From Acanthococcus lagerstroemiae (lineage: Eukaryota; Arthropoda; Insecta; Hemiptera; Eriococcidae), in contig CM063114.1 in the NCBI GenBank assembly GCA_031841125.1, positions 35,485,574 to 35,549,573 of the forward strand: DNA of 64,000 nt, written 5' to 3'. This document shows, one piece after another, positions 33,985 through 46,068 of this stretch. Every line of letters begins with the position of its first letter. The first letter of the stretch is position 1. The position numbers and the translations under genes were made by a program. The notes under the pieces are model-generated. The model searched no databases and was not told the origin of the DNA. It saw only the letters and a program-made list of their open reading frames with translations.

Positions 33985-34265
33985 AGAAATGTCGAAATAA
34001 TTGCTAAAAATTCTTTCGCTCGCACAATTTCTGTAATTTTTTTAGAGGAGAGGGGACTTTTAATAGCAAGGGGACCTAACAAACATTAAAAAAATGCTAA
34101 GAATTCTTTCGCTCGTACAATTCCTGTATTTTTTTAGAGGGGAGGGGACTTTTAATCGCGAGGGGGGCTGACAAACTTCGAAATAATGCTAAAAATTCTT
34201 TCGCTCGCACAATTCTTGTATTTTTTCATGGGAGGAGACTTTTAATAGATAAGGAACTAGCCCCC
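33985..34265. repeat. Three tandem ~93-bp units
   Basis: The marker TTCTTTCGCTCG lies at 34011, 34104 and 34196, each within a unit reading ATGCTAAAAATTC, TTCTTTCGCTCGCACAATT, ATTTTTTTAGAG, GGGGACTTTTAATAG. A diverged single copy with the same order lies at about 41340-41450. Confidence 0.85.
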
Positions 34266-35655
34266 CCCCCCATCTGCCCAATGCCTCCCCCTTATTGTGA
34301 GTTTTCAGGAAATATCACTTTCCTCTTAAATACCACAGAATGTAATGTAAGAGCTCTATGCATAGGGGACAAGGGAGCTAAAGACCTCAACAGGTCCCCG
34401 GAGGCATCAAACATTGGATAAGATTTATTTAGACTCCTACAAGAACGAGGCGAACTCTTTTGGGACCAATATTGAAGACTCATTTGAGATTCAAGACTTT
34501 GACGCCGTTTTTACTGCATTTTGCGTCTACGCACACCCGATTCATCACGCATGTAACACTTTTGGATATCTCGTCGCATAACAATAATGATTCCCGATGA
34601 AGATGAATGGCATCGCCTCGGTAATCATTCACACTCGAACGCGGCAACCGGAAGCTGCAGAGTCTACTCGAAATCAACGTAAAAAACGATCAGATCTCAT
34701 TACGAGAGGCGTTTTTAATTACCATTAATAAAAATTCGAACGCATTTGCATTCTGTAACTGTACGCACGTGCAAAGCAAATGTACGCGTTAAAGACACGC
34801 GTAATAAACGTTGTTTCGTACCCGTTCGTAAACCGGAGATTTATTTGCGGTAATTATGACGCGGGTAACGCTGCTCGAACCAGAAGTCACCAAATCCCCC
34901 ACCCCTCAATCTGTAAAATTTTCGAATCAGTCGTTTCCACCGGGTATCCAGACGTACTGCACGTTTGTACAGGTATGACACAGAGTACACGCACTTTTAA
35001 AAACGTGTACGTAGAAACTACACAAGGTATCAACAGGTGAGGCAAATCATTCGGTAGCTGCGGGGTCGGGGCTGCTGTGCCTGCTGGATTCATAATGTGC
35101 TCTGTGTGTGCGTGTGTGTATGTGTGCTTACTCTATGCAACCGGTTCCGCTCTAGTGCAATCGACGATAGTACTACTACGTTCCGTGTACGTGAGTTCTG
35201 GCGTAGTAACATCAGCACCCCTGGACCCCGCACCCCCAATACTGGTACCAATACGGGCAAGCGTAGTAAGAGTTGTGAATAGCGGTGATGATTGCGCAGG
35301 GTAATGCGTATTAGCTACCAGGAAACATAACGATATATATGTTCTGGAGAAGAGCGAACTGACGAAAGGGTGAAGATGGTGGTGGTGAGGCGGGTAGCGC
35401 TGACATTACGCACTCGATACGCTGGAGAATAAACGATGTCCCCGCGCAGGAAATATGTGGTCGTATATGCGAGGGAAACATAATTCGCGCTCAAAAGTAT
35501 AACGTGCCGCGCGGATTACATAATTCGGCTGGAATTACTTTAACGGAAACCAGGGAGACGAAACGACCGCGGCTGTTCGCGCTTTGATGCGAACCAATAA
35601 CGATACATGTTCAGGCCAAATTACTCAGCCCAGAAATTTTGAATAAGAAACATGG
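34266..35655. other. Unassigned sequence
   Basis: A C tract at about 34261-34270 and a TGTGTGCGTGTGTGTATGTG microsatellite near 35102. Otherwise no supported feature. Frames at 34780-35304 have no motif. Confidence 0.4.
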
Positions 35656-35659
35656 GGTG

Positions 35660-35945
35660 AAGGGCAGAAAATTGCTATCAAATATTTTATTGGTGGAAGT
35701 TGCAAAACATCATCCCTGCAACACTAGGAAAAAACTCCGGCCTTCTTTCGTCTTTCCCGCGATGTGGAGGTCCAACCCCCATTGTTTTTCAAGTTTTTCT
35801 CGAAAACAACACATTATTTTAAGAAATGTCATCTAACAAAAAACATTCCTCATAAAATTCCCTATAAAAATGGTTCTTACACTTTTTTCCATATAATCAT
35901 ATTTACAAAGATACAAGACTCTCCGATGCTAACATTTATAGAAAT
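35660..35945 (+). repeat. Dispersed repeat, partner of the inverted copy at 38668-38970
   Basis: Segments TTGCTATCAAATATTTTATT, AATGTCATCTAACAAAAAAC, ATTCC, TATAAAAATGGTT and TTTACAAAGATACAAGACTC recur in reverse complement at 38668-38970 in the same relative order. The family is unknown; no TSD or TIR was seen. Confidence 0.6.
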
Positions 35946-36331
35946 TGCGATAATTCGTCTAGTAATCATATTGGGATAAGTATAATGTTGAGAGCGGACC
36001 AGCAGGTAGTGAAATTGTCAGTTTCAAGGCAAAACTCACCAGGACTTGGTGAGTTCTGCCTTCAAGTCGACGAAATACGGTTACCTTGTAATAGTTGTGT
36101 AACTTTTAATACAGCCTACACCGTGGCACCGGAGGGGGGCAGTTCCACCTCTTTCGCTCATGAAACTATAATTTCCCGTTGCGAAGTTTCGATTTCAGAC
36201 CCCTGAATGCAAATTCAGAAGAATGGGATATTCGAACAGAATTCAATATTCAATATCTTTTATTGGGAACAGTTATGATATACGTTTACATTTACGTTAT
36301 CTGTGGTTATACGGCTCACACCCCTCTCGGC

Positions 36332-36836
36332 CAGAGTTACCAACCCTCCGGCAATTTCCTGAGATCTTAGGCTATTCTAGATTCTTCCGGCATTTTCCCG
36401 GTATTCAGGTATTTTCTAGATTTTTCCGGCATTTTCTCGGCAGTCGGCACTTGGGTATTTTTTATACAATGTCAGACATTTTCCATTACAATTCTGTCTA
36501 CACTTATTTTTTACATTTCACATCTTTGATGTTGGCAATTTTGCTGCGTGCTAAGAGCTACGATCCTACGATTCTACGAACTATCATCCTCTCATTCATC
36601 AGTTGGCTGCAAGTCTGCTGTCTTTTTTCGTTGATAAGACGAAGAACCACAGCTTAGAAAGCCTAATGAAGTAATGTTTTTAGTTATTAGATGGTGTTTC
36701 ATCTAATGCTATATTTGAAAAATAAATGATGCACTCAAACTCGTGTTCCAAAAATTTCCTGTAGTCTCCTGAAATCTTAGGCATTTTTATAATCCAATCC
36801 CAGGCAACTCTATGAAGTTGTTAGTTGGTAACGCTG
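36332..36836. mobile_element. hAT-type element, 505 bp
   Basis: Left terminus CAGAGTTACCAAC, right terminus complementary to CAGCGTTACCAAC; subterminal CTGAGATCTTAGGC on the left is matched by CTGAAATCTTAGGC inverted contexts near the right end. Flanking octamers ctctcggc (36324-36331) and ttctcgac (36837-36844) match at 6 of 8. No transposase frame is recognisable. Confidence 0.7.
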
Positions 36837-36954
36837 TTCTCGACCTATAAAGAGCAAAGGATTCCTGTAGGCGCTCCCATTCTTGTCTATGGGTAGCTAT
36901 TCTCTGAAAATTTTGACTATCAAGGAATATATTTATATCATCCCCCCCCCCGGT

Positions 36955-37345
36955 TTCTTTTGTATTCGAGAGATTGCCAAAAGGTTGTAGAATATGTTCA
37001 TCTTTCGTCTTTTAAACTTGAAATGTGCCCTGCCCATCCCCATTTTAGCCTCCTTATTGTTCTCACTCCATCTTGGTTATTTCTCAATTTCTTTTTGATA
37101 ACTTCTGTTTTGTGTGAACCTTTTTTTTTTAATACCAAAAACTCATCGTTCCATTGAGTTCTGTGTAGTTTTTTACTTTATTCACAAGTTTTTGATTTTT
37201 TGATTTAGTGACCATGTTTGGCATCCATAATATATTAAAGTTCGGAGCACATATACATTGAAAACTTCACTCTTTTTTGCTAGGAGGTGAAGTAGCCTTA
37301 CAAAATATTTTTAAGAGACCAGTACTTTGACCGTGCCTTTGCAGA
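36955..37345 (-). pseudogene. RTE-like LINE thumb/C-terminal fragment, proximal part
   Basis: Minus-strand pieces: YWSLKNIL near 37295-37320, TLIYYGCQTWSLNQKIKNL near 37185-37245, and MGMGRAHFKFKRRKMNIF near 36990-37040, which corresponds to WRWAGHVARLKDDRWTY in the 23-kb copy. The upstream residues ITKARSK continue beyond two nested insertions at 37712-37722. Stops and shifts are frequent. It ends near 36955. Confidence 0.7.
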
Positions 37346-37583
37346 TTTCAGTTTGTTTGGATTTGCATAAAGCTGAGAGGCATGTGCTCTACCAAATGAG
37401 CTACTAGCGCGTCCCGGGTTCGAGCTCACGTAGCAACTAGCTACTTTTCGACCTAGGCCGGTTTTTCGGCAAGATGAGAAGAAGGCTAGGACAGCCCTAA
37501 CAGCTTCCCCGACGTCTCTGAAGTAATGCTCGAAAGGGCTAATTCCAGGACTCGGGTTGAGAGTTAAAATTTAAAAAAAAGAA
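37346..37583 (+). mobile_element. SINE-A copy 3, youngest insertion of a nested series
   Basis: Body as in copies 1 and 2 (CACGTAGCAACTAGCTAC, GGTTTTTCGGCAAGATGAG, GTCTCTGAAGTAATGCTCGA, GGACTCGGGTTGAGAG). B-box-like GGGTTCGAGCTC at about 37418. The duplication tgcctttgcaga (37334-37345 and 37584-37595) spans the junction of the adjacent MITE, so this SINE inserted after it. The head differs from other copies: the minus strand here reads GTAGCTCATTTGGTAGAGCA, a textbook tRNA A-box stretch, oriented against the SINE. Confidence 0.85.
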
Positions 37584-37591
37584 TGCCTTTG

Positions 37592-37711
37592 CAGAGGCAG
37601 ATACACGGAGGGGGCTTATTTAAATGTTTACAACGCAACTTATTTATGATGTTTCGTCTATAACATTTTTCATTCGGACCCCCCTGAAATTATTTTCTGT
37701 ATCCACCCTTG
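37592..37711. mobile_element. hAT-type MITE, 120 bp, nested between RTE and SINE
   Basis: Left end CAGAGGCAGATACACGG, right end complementary to CAAGGGTGGATACAGAA, G-rich left and C-rich right. Octamer tgcctttg is present on both sides (37584-37591 in the SINE-duplicated copy, 37712-37719). The LINE frame resumes at 37712 with codons for ITKARSK that join to those left of the SINE, so the empty site can be read. Confidence 0.82.
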
Positions 37712-38089
37712 TGCCTTTGTAATTCAACCCAAAAGAAATTTTTCACGTCAAGTCGGTTTTGCCTCTTCTCAAAAGTTAAATTTCCAAGTTGAGGGCAAAA
37801 ATCCAGATCTGATCAAAAATCTACTACAACCATTGAAATCAACGACCCAAAAACCTTTACGTCGATCCAACTCACTTACGCCAATTTTAAGCAAAATATT
37901 TCTACATTGAAAAGACGAACAATTTCGATAATCTGTTCGATAATATGTTCTTCAGAAAAAGTAAAGTTGGCGGACCTACTGTAGCTCCTGTTTAGGATAG
38001 AATGAATCTTTCAACCCTCCGAAATACAGGATTTTTAGCATTCTAAGTCACAATTTCAGTGTTTTAGCAGGCGGAGTTGGAAAAATAAA

Positions 38090-38354
38090 ACAAGTCAAAA
38101 GGTTTTTTTTTGTTTTTTTTAAAACTTTGATACTTGGAAATTGAGTTGAGAAGTTGGCAAAATACAACAAGTTAAAGGCTTCTTTTTTGCTTGGATATTT
38201 GAGAATTTTGAGTTGAGTCAGTTGGAAAAATCCAACAAGTCAAAAGGTTTTTTTTTTTTGCTTTGATTCGTGGAAATTTTGAGTTGAGTCAGTTGGGACT
38301 TTCACAATTTTTGCCCCCCCCCCCCCCAAGGAAAAACTCTTCGGTACATCCCTA
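38090..38354 (-). mobile_element. hAT-type element of the CAGGGACGTACCGA family, partial copy
   Basis: The right end is complementary to (T)AGGGATGTACCGAAGAG, matching the left end of the 54290-54677 element. Inside are about three units of AGTCAGTTGG, AAAATCCAACAAGTCAAAAG, TTTGATTCGTGGAAATTTTG, as in that element. The other terminus was not identified. Confidence 0.65.
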
Positions 38355-38667
38355 CACCTAACATTAAAAATTACAGAGTATCGTCGTAGAATTAAGTTTA
38401 TCCTACATTGTTCTGAAATTTCGGTTTTATATAATTCGACTTCTATCACCAGTAAAGTTGCCCTTAGTCACCCTACCCATCACAATTAGGACTGGATTTT
38501 CAACACAAATAAGCAAAAAAAAAAATCGGTCAGTCATTAGATTTTTGAACTGCTCCTCCACTCATGATTTCCTTTCGGACCTTTGTGTCGATAATTTTGT
38601 ATACCAAAGTTCGTCTCCTATGCTTCACGCTAGCTCTGGCCCTCAGGAGGGAGAGAGAAAGCCAGAC

Positions 38668-38970
38668 GAACTATCGGTATCGCAGAGTCTTGTATCTTTG
38701 TAAATATTACACACTTATAAAAAAAATTATACCAACTATTTTTATAAAGAATTTCATGTGGAATATTTTTTGTGAGATGACATTTTCTATAATGATGCAT
38801 TATTTTCGAAAAAAACAACAACAACAACAACAACAAAAAACTGAATTTTGGGAGTTTGAACACACTTATCACGTAAAGGGCGAAGGGTGGGGCGAGTTTT
38901 TTTTCTGGCAATCAAGAGATCACATCCTTCAGCTTCCAAAAATAAAATCTTTGATAGCAACTTTTTCTCA
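38668..38970 (-). repeat. Inverted copy of the 35660-35945 dispersed repeat
   Basis: Reverse complement shares TTGCTATCAAAGATTTTATT, AATGTCATCTCACAAAAAAT and TTTACAAAGATACAAGACTC with the 35.7-kb copy. It contains an ACA/ACAACA microsatellite at about 38812-38837 not present in the other copy. Confidence 0.6.
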
Positions 38971-39299
38971 ACAGAACTACATAATACCCCACTAATTACG
39001 AGCGAGACCTTTTTCGTAGCGCAAGAAACATGGACACAAGAGGGAATGAAACTCACCCCCCCCCCACACCAACACAGACCACTTCTTGGCATCAAGATTT
39101 TCGAACTTTGCAGGGTACGTACCAAAACAGGAGACGAAAAGTTTTCCGAACTTTTTAATGAAAGCCCTAGCAAGAAGTTTTTACCAAAACAAAAAGCTCA
39201 CTCTCGCTACTTGGAGCCTAAGTGCCACGGGTTCCGATTATTGTAAATAATGAGCGCTGAGCTTCATTAAAAAATACTAATTACTTAGGTTTCACCCTA

Positions 39300-39650
39300 T
39301 TAGTTGAAACTTTAAGATGATCTTCTAAATATTACGTTTGTAGGATTCGTCAGTCCTAATTAAAAATCTTGAAGATTTATCAAGCTCCAGACTAGTTTAT
39401 GACTCATCAAAATTTCATTAAGATCCTTATAGCAGTGTTTAAACTCTTCCAGATTCTTACACCAGTATTTAAAACTCTGGACCACTACTCCAGATATGTT
39501 TAAAACTGATCAACACTTTCACTGTGACTCGTTGGAGAATATTCCCTGGCCTAATTCAAATTTATTCGGACTTTTCTAGACACCAGTTTGTTTGAAGCTC
39601 CTATAAGATTTTTTCCAGACTCGCTCAATAACATTTAAACCTGTCCCAGG
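39300..39650. repeat. Degenerate CTCCAGACT/TTTAAAACTC motif region
   Basis: Loose repetition of TTTAAAACT(C/G), CCAGA(T/C)T and TTATCAAG-like phrases every 30-45 bp. The complementary motif (GAGTCTTAAA, GTCTGAAAAGA) dominates 40850-41155, so the two regions may be decayed inverted halves. Weak evidence. Confidence 0.35.
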
Positions 39651-39759
39651 GATGTTATTTTCCCGTAACATGAGGAGGGAGCGTATTGCACGTGTTTCGC
39701 TGATGCTGAAATTTTGTAGTAATTTTTTCTTTTAATAATTTATTGAAATACACAACCGT

Positions 39760-39835
39760 GTGGAGGGAAGGACCGCCGAAATAATTCGAAAAAAAACCAA
39801 CCCCACTAAGAGTAAATAAGGGGTACACCCTAGTG
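39760..39835 (-). repeat. Foldback-family arm end fragment (copy A7)
   Basis: GACCGCCGAAATAATTCGAA through AAAAACCAACCCCACTAAGA and GTAAATAAGGGG matches the outer end of the right arms at 45330-45400 and 47460-47510. Confidence 0.5.
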
Positions 39836-40849
39836 TTTAGTAGGGCAATCAAGTGTTGTTTACTTTCTCTTTTTTTAATTTTGGGTTTCATAAATTTGAT
39901 TTTCAAATTTCGAATTAATATTTCCTAGAGTACCTACCAATAATTAGAATTCAATTAATGTTTCGCATATTAAAGTCAAAGTCCTTATTAACTCTGTGTT
40001 GCATTTTGGAGAGGGTAGTTTTTTACTTAAGACAGAAATAGTGTTTTGAAGATTGATAACAAGTTGTGAAAAATTGTAAGGAGGCAATTGTTATGCTCAT
40101 CAACATTCTGGAAATCTTAGCCAATCTCAATCAGAGTGACACTTCATCCCCCATAGCCGTAAGGATAAAATAATAGCCAAAACTCGAATTTCTCACTACA
40201 TTTTGCTTTTTTTTTGGAGAGAATGTGTCAAAAATCAATCAATGAATGTACTAGAAAATTTTCATAAAATTTGATGTAGAAAAGGTTTACAAGTGGTATA
40301 AACCCAAGTCTGAGTCAATACTCGGACATCGGAAAATAAAAGATCTTTCAGACTAATGAAGAATTCTGAGATGTTCATCAATACAAAAACTTCAGTACCT
40401 ATCTGTTAAAAATATTTTTTCCTTTTGCAAAGAGAAAATACCGATTTTATCAAAATATCGGAAACTCGAATACGGATGGGTATTTTGCAAAATAGTTCTC
40501 CACCGTGGCGGAGCCAGGAGGCTGTAGGAACGTTAGCCCCCCCCCTCAGAGTTATCAAGCTCACACTATGACGCTCCCAATTGAAGAAGGATCCTTGCAC
40601 GGGAATACTCAGCTTTTGTAGTGACCTCGCTTTTCTTTGGAAATTTCCGATATGTTTTCGACTCACGTCTTAAACCATGATTATTTCCCTTCCCCAAAGA
40701 AATCCTAAGGCTACGCCTGGTTTTCCAGACATGTTCCTTGAACAAACTCAGGCCTTTCCGGCAAATTTGGCCAACATCCAAGAGGTTGAGGGTCACGTCT
40801 GGTACAACTGGAAGTCTGGACGAATCTCAGGAAGCCTTGAGACTATTTT

Positions 40850-41155
40850 ACGCTCGATTAAATCGAGTCCGGAAGAGCCTTAAGGATAGTCTAAGATTTG
40901 TCTAAAAGAGTCTTAAAGAAGTCGTTGAAAGTCTTAAACAATTTCAGAAAAGCCCCGAAAGGTCTCAAAGAGTTCTAAATCCGTCTGATGAATCTTAAAA
41001 TGTCTGAAAAGAGAATGAAAGTCTTAAATCGGTACCCATTTCAAAAAAAATCTTAGCGACTCTGAAAGAGGGTCAAGAAATTTCCAAAAGTGTTCAACAA
41101 CTCGATTTTTTTTTAAAGGTACTTCAACAGGTTTAAAGTAGTCTTAAGCGAGTCT
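40850..41155. repeat. Degenerate GAGTCTTAAA minisatellite
   Basis: GAGTCTTAAA, AGTCTTAAAC, GTCTGAAAAG and similar decamers recur every 20-40 bp. No unit is well conserved and no gene overlaps. Confidence 0.5.
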
Positions 41156-41459
41156 TGTGTATATCACCTTTCAGAATTTGTGTGCAGTTAACAACCAAAA
41201 AAAAAAACTGACCCCTTCATCAGGAGATATTTTCTGGTATGAGAGGAGCATCAATTTTCGTTTTTCAACGATATCTCGCTGGCAGGTGGCACGCATAAGC
41301 GCCAATAGCCAATTTGAAGTGGAGGGCCTCAAGGGAGTTGAAAATTATCAAAATAATGCTAAAACTTTTTTCGCTGTTACAATTTTTCAGTTTTTCTCCT
41401 TTTTTTTGGGGGGGGGAGGGGAGGAGGAGGAGCTTTTAGAGGATCTGGGGAGTAAGCCC

Positions 41460-44400
41460 TCCGAGTCTCCCCGCCTACGGTTGTACAAAATTTCTCGTTT
41501 GGAACACAAAAATACAAATTAATACATAATTCTTCTGTATACTTTACATCATCCTTTTTATGAAAAGTTTGCCCCCTTAGTTTATTTAGAGAAACGGGCG
41601 TGTAAGAGGGTTGAAAGTGTCCACACTAAAATATACAATTAAAATGTGGTTGTCTATAGCCAATTTCTTCTAATCGGACGGTATTTACAGTGAATAACAG
41701 CACATCCCCAGGAACACATCAAACTTGTTTCGTTTTCGATGATACCTGACGAGGGGGCTGCACACAACTGCTGACATTGGATATACAAAAATACACAAAT
41801 TAACATAATTTTTCCTGGTAATTTACATTTCTTTATTTGAAAAAAGGTTCCCGCTCCTAGTGTAGTTCAGGGAGGGAGCATGTATGAAGTTTCTTTAGAT
41901 TCGGTGTAGTACATATTTCCTAAACTTTTCTTTTCTTTTTTTTTTTGGTATAAGCAATGATTTACAATTTGAAGCACAAAACCTGCGATAAAAGTATTCA
42001 TGTCCATAGCTGGGAGGCTTCTCAAGGGAAAAGTTTCGAGGACTTTTTTGTTGTTCATTCGGATACCGCAGACAAGATGTAAAAAAAAAAAAGAAAGAAA
42101 GTTTGCAGCCGAAAATGTGGGGCATTAACTTCCACGTCTGGGCGATTAGAAGCTTTATTCGATACTATAAGGCCCAACTTTGTAAGTGGATTGGGGAAGC
42201 ATATATTAAAATTTCAAAATTTATCATAGCCGAAAAATGCACTGTTTTCAACATTATGAAATGTGGTTGATGTAACACTGGCCACCAATTAATAAAATGT
42301 AATCTCATAACATACTGGCCTCATAACTTCTCCGAGGTTCGTCGGCTGGACCAACGAAAGTCCAACTGTACTAGAGTACGTACACCAGGCTGGATTTTTC
42401 ACCTAGTGCATTAGGTCACGAGGAAAAATCCACATTTTTTAAAATTTATGGATACTTATTGGATGATTTTGTTTCAATTTTCTGGAGGGGGGGGGGTCCA
42501 GGGTTCCTCATTTAGAAGTTCTATATGTGCACCAGGTGAGAAAATGAGAGATCGCCAGTGTTCGTCGGAATCTGTCAAATTTTTCATTTTTTTATTCTGA
42601 GCAGTAAATTTGGACGAAAAAATTCGAACTTTGACTCCCAGAAGGCACGAATTAATAAATCTGATCAAGCTCAAACTTTCCTGAGATTTATTCCAGTGCT
42701 TTTCAGATTCATTACTTGAAAAAATCATTCACCTATTAGTAAGATGAAAGTCTCGTGACACCGTACCCCTCAACCTACACCCAGACGCCTTCCTAATGCA
42801 AAAAAAGTTTCCAGCGACCTTCAAAAACCAATGTATAACCTTTGTACTAACTGATTTATCCAATTTTCAGCCCCCCTCATTCTACAGATATCCCAATGAG
42901 AGGCCATTTTAATAGATAATCGAGAGTTATTGTACTTAAAATCATTATTGATAATCGTTGACTTAGAATCGAAAATCCATTTCCGGTTGCTTTATTTGTA
43001 TGAGGGCACTGCTCTCAAAATTTGTCGAGACGTTTAGGATGCTAATCAGTATGCTTCTTTAACCAACTGTGCGCATTCTCAGCTTCGCGCTATTTTTTGT
43101 GGAAATATCTTCTTTATTGCCTCTATTACTATATACCCGCCCATTACCCATCAATTAGCTTTTGAAAGAGAAACAACCAATTTCATAACACTCTCCGAAT
43201 GCCGAGCAGTCTCATGAACGTTGTCCGGTGTTTGAAACCGAACCTATGAGAAATGGTCAATAAAGCAGACAAGCCAGCGCAGAAATAAGATCACCCAGGA
43301 CCCACAGAATAACGTTAATCAAAATAATTTTCGAAAAATTATGCACTTCGCAATCTTCCGAGTAATTTGCGCGTCCACATACCTCAGCAGACACGAAATT
43401 TTTCGTTAATTCGGTCTTCGCCGGCGATTCTATAACTAATTTAGTCTCTCCTATCGTTTAATTACAGACGATGATGAATTGAATTATTGTAGAACACATT
43501 TTAATTTACTTTCTCTCGGACCAGTTTCTCTGCTTTCGTGATTTTCCGAGCTTCCGTTAACGAACTGGACTGCATACGTTCTTTTTTTTCTTTTTTTTTA
43601 ATACTTTTTGTTTTTCCCCATAAAATCGTCCACGGTCACACTGCAGCGGTTTTGTTCGACGATAAAAATATAATTTTTGAGGCAACTGTTTTGATTACGC
43701 TACATCGTTTCCATGCCGACGAGTCACTTACAAATGCAAATGTCCGAGTGCTGTCTTTTATAAAATTTTATTATGTCTAAGATAGATTGAAAAAATTGCA
43801 GGTAATTTTCATGCAGACAAGCGTAATGACGGTGGCGGGGAAAAATATAGTGTTTTTAATAGATCGTTAAATTTCGAGGATTGGTATACAAAAATATGAT
43901 AAAATTCAAAGTTAGCGTTCAGCGGCTCAAGATGGAACACGATAGCGAAAATGAATAATTTTATTTCATTTTTTCCCTTCCTAATCAGCCACACGCGGTT
44001 TATCGACACCGCGCATTTTACGCGTTTTTAGACCTTTCTAGTTATTGAGTTTTACCGAATTTTTCAATTTTTGTAGGCCTATAAAATTTCAGTCATGATT
44101 ATGAAGATATATCGACGGATCTAATGAGGGTCGGATGGCCACCATCGCGCCATGTAGTCTACACGCGTTCTACAATTTATGTCCGTCTATCTGATAAAAC
44201 TAAATGTAAGTGCGTTTAGAGGCTGCGAAACATCGATTCGAGATCGAGTACAAAACTGCACATCCAACATTCATAAATATTTATGTCTGTGCAAGGCGTT
44301 TCGAGCAAAGCCACACTAACGGTTAGGCTCGGGGAAAATAGGCCTTGAAATTTTTGGTTCGTGGCACAAAACCACACAAATTTAGTACTAAATTAGCGTA

Positions 44401-44640
44401 AAATGACGTCATTCATGATTTGAAAATCTGGTTAGGGTTGCCTGACACCTTCCGACCTCGACCGTCATACTGAAATATCTCAGGACTCGGTTGAGCACAG
44501 AATTGGGGTTTAAAGGGAACAACATTGAGACGTTGCATAGCAAAAGAGTCAACTTTGTCGTTCAGCACTTTTCAAGAAACTTTAAAAACTGTAATTAAAA
44601 GTCAAATTGATCAATATTCTAATTTCCGCGGATTTGTACA
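41460..44640. other. Unassigned sequence
   Basis: No supported gene or element. A G tract at about 42485-42495 and short A/T runs only. Frames such as 41867-42125 and 43538-43780 are unremarkable. Confidence 0.4.
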
Positions 44641-44699
44641 CACAGAACCTTCGACTATCATCCTATATAGAATTTCGGGGGTACTTTTCATGCGTGACC

Positions 44700-45400
44700 C
44701 CCATGAAATATACCACTGTGGGTACGGTGGCCAAAAATTTGTCATTTTACAAAGACAATATTACTCGAATTACAAGTTTTTAAAGTCTCCAAACACGAAT
44801 TTCTGAATTTCAGTAAAATTACCACAACCTGCAAATTGAATATTGTCTTGAAAAAATGATAAATTTTTGACCTTCGCACCGGCGCTGAATACTCCACGGA
44901 GTTGAACGTAAAAAGTACCGACAGAATTAAATTCAATAAACTTAAAAACCTATAAATCGAATACCATCTTGGAAAAACGACTAATATTTTACCCCCACCC
45001 CTCTCGTGGTACCCCAGAGCGTCGGAGGTAAGAATTACCCCGAGAATTGAATTCGGCAATCCCGATAATTTATAAAATGACCCCAATTTCGAATTTCAAT
45101 TTTTCACCTCCCCATCTTTTTTCTAAGGTCATTCCCACTGGGTCATATGCAAAACAAACAACTTTAGAAATTTGAACGAATGAATCTTCAATGTCCTTAG
45201 ATACTGACAAAAAAATATTCGTTGAAAATGTCTAAGCTCTGCGTATTTTTTTATTAGAAGGGAAGAAATCTTGAGGCACGTCTTCCCTTTATACGATCGA
45301 CCTTACAACTTTCAGGAATTTCATTTCATTGAAAGCAATATGGCGGTCCTATAAGAAATTCGCAAAAAATCCACCGAGAGTAAATAAGAGCCACGGTAAT
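44700..45400 (-). repeat. Foldback-family right half (copy A3)
   Basis: Corresponds segment for segment to 46690-47510: AAAAATTTGTCATTTTACAA, TTTTTAAAGTCTCCAAACAC, GAATTTC, then AGAATTGAATTCGGCAATCC, CACGTCTTCCCTTTATACGATCGACC and ATCCACCGAGAGTAAATAAG. Its left half is missing or replaced. Confidence 0.72.
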
Positions 45401-46068
45401 GATCACTCGTTAAAATGTTCAACAGTAAACAATTAATTGTATGAGTTTAGAGACATTGAATTCTTCAAAAATTTTGAACTAGTTTTTCTCAAAATAAACA
45501 TTTTTGGAATGTCAACTTTAAATGCTCCCTGAATAGGCAATCTTATGCGGAAACGATCGGAAAGTGGCTCATTTTGAAGGAAATCACCCTTATTTTCAGG
45601 TGGTTATGTTGGGTCAAACAGTGACCGCCCGACAAAGTTGACCCTTTTGCAATAGAACGGCTCAAATATCACAGAATACGTATAGAATATTGATTATTGA
45701 TATTACTCACGATAATGAAGGACAATCCGGGTAGCTGCATCTCTCCAGCCCCTCCCTAATCACATTCTTAGCATATCAGTTATGAGAAGGGTGTAGGATT
45801 GCCCTTATTTTTGGTCATCTGAATTTTATAGATCAGTTTAAATACTCGCAAAGAAACACTGCAAAGTTGCAGGTCGATCGGATAAGGGAAAGACGTGCCT
45901 CAAACCCCTTCCATTCTTATGGGAAATTACAGAGAGTTTTGATACTTGTAAAAAAATTTTTCTCAGTCTCTAATTGCGTTAAAACATCATTCTCTCAGAT
46001 TTCGAAAACTCATTTGATATAGGTAGATCAAAAAAAAAATAGTTTGATTTCTTAATGTACGTTAAGCA

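Noticed and set aside
37370..37400. Genuine antisense tRNA gene at the SINE head
   Set aside because: Only the A-box/D-arm part matches; no acceptor stem or T-arm is present in that orientation.
38564..39246. Frames of 119-143 codons on both strands
   Set aside because: They overlap a dispersed repeat with a CAA-type microsatellite, giving a poly-Gln run on one strand and poly-Val on the other; no domain.
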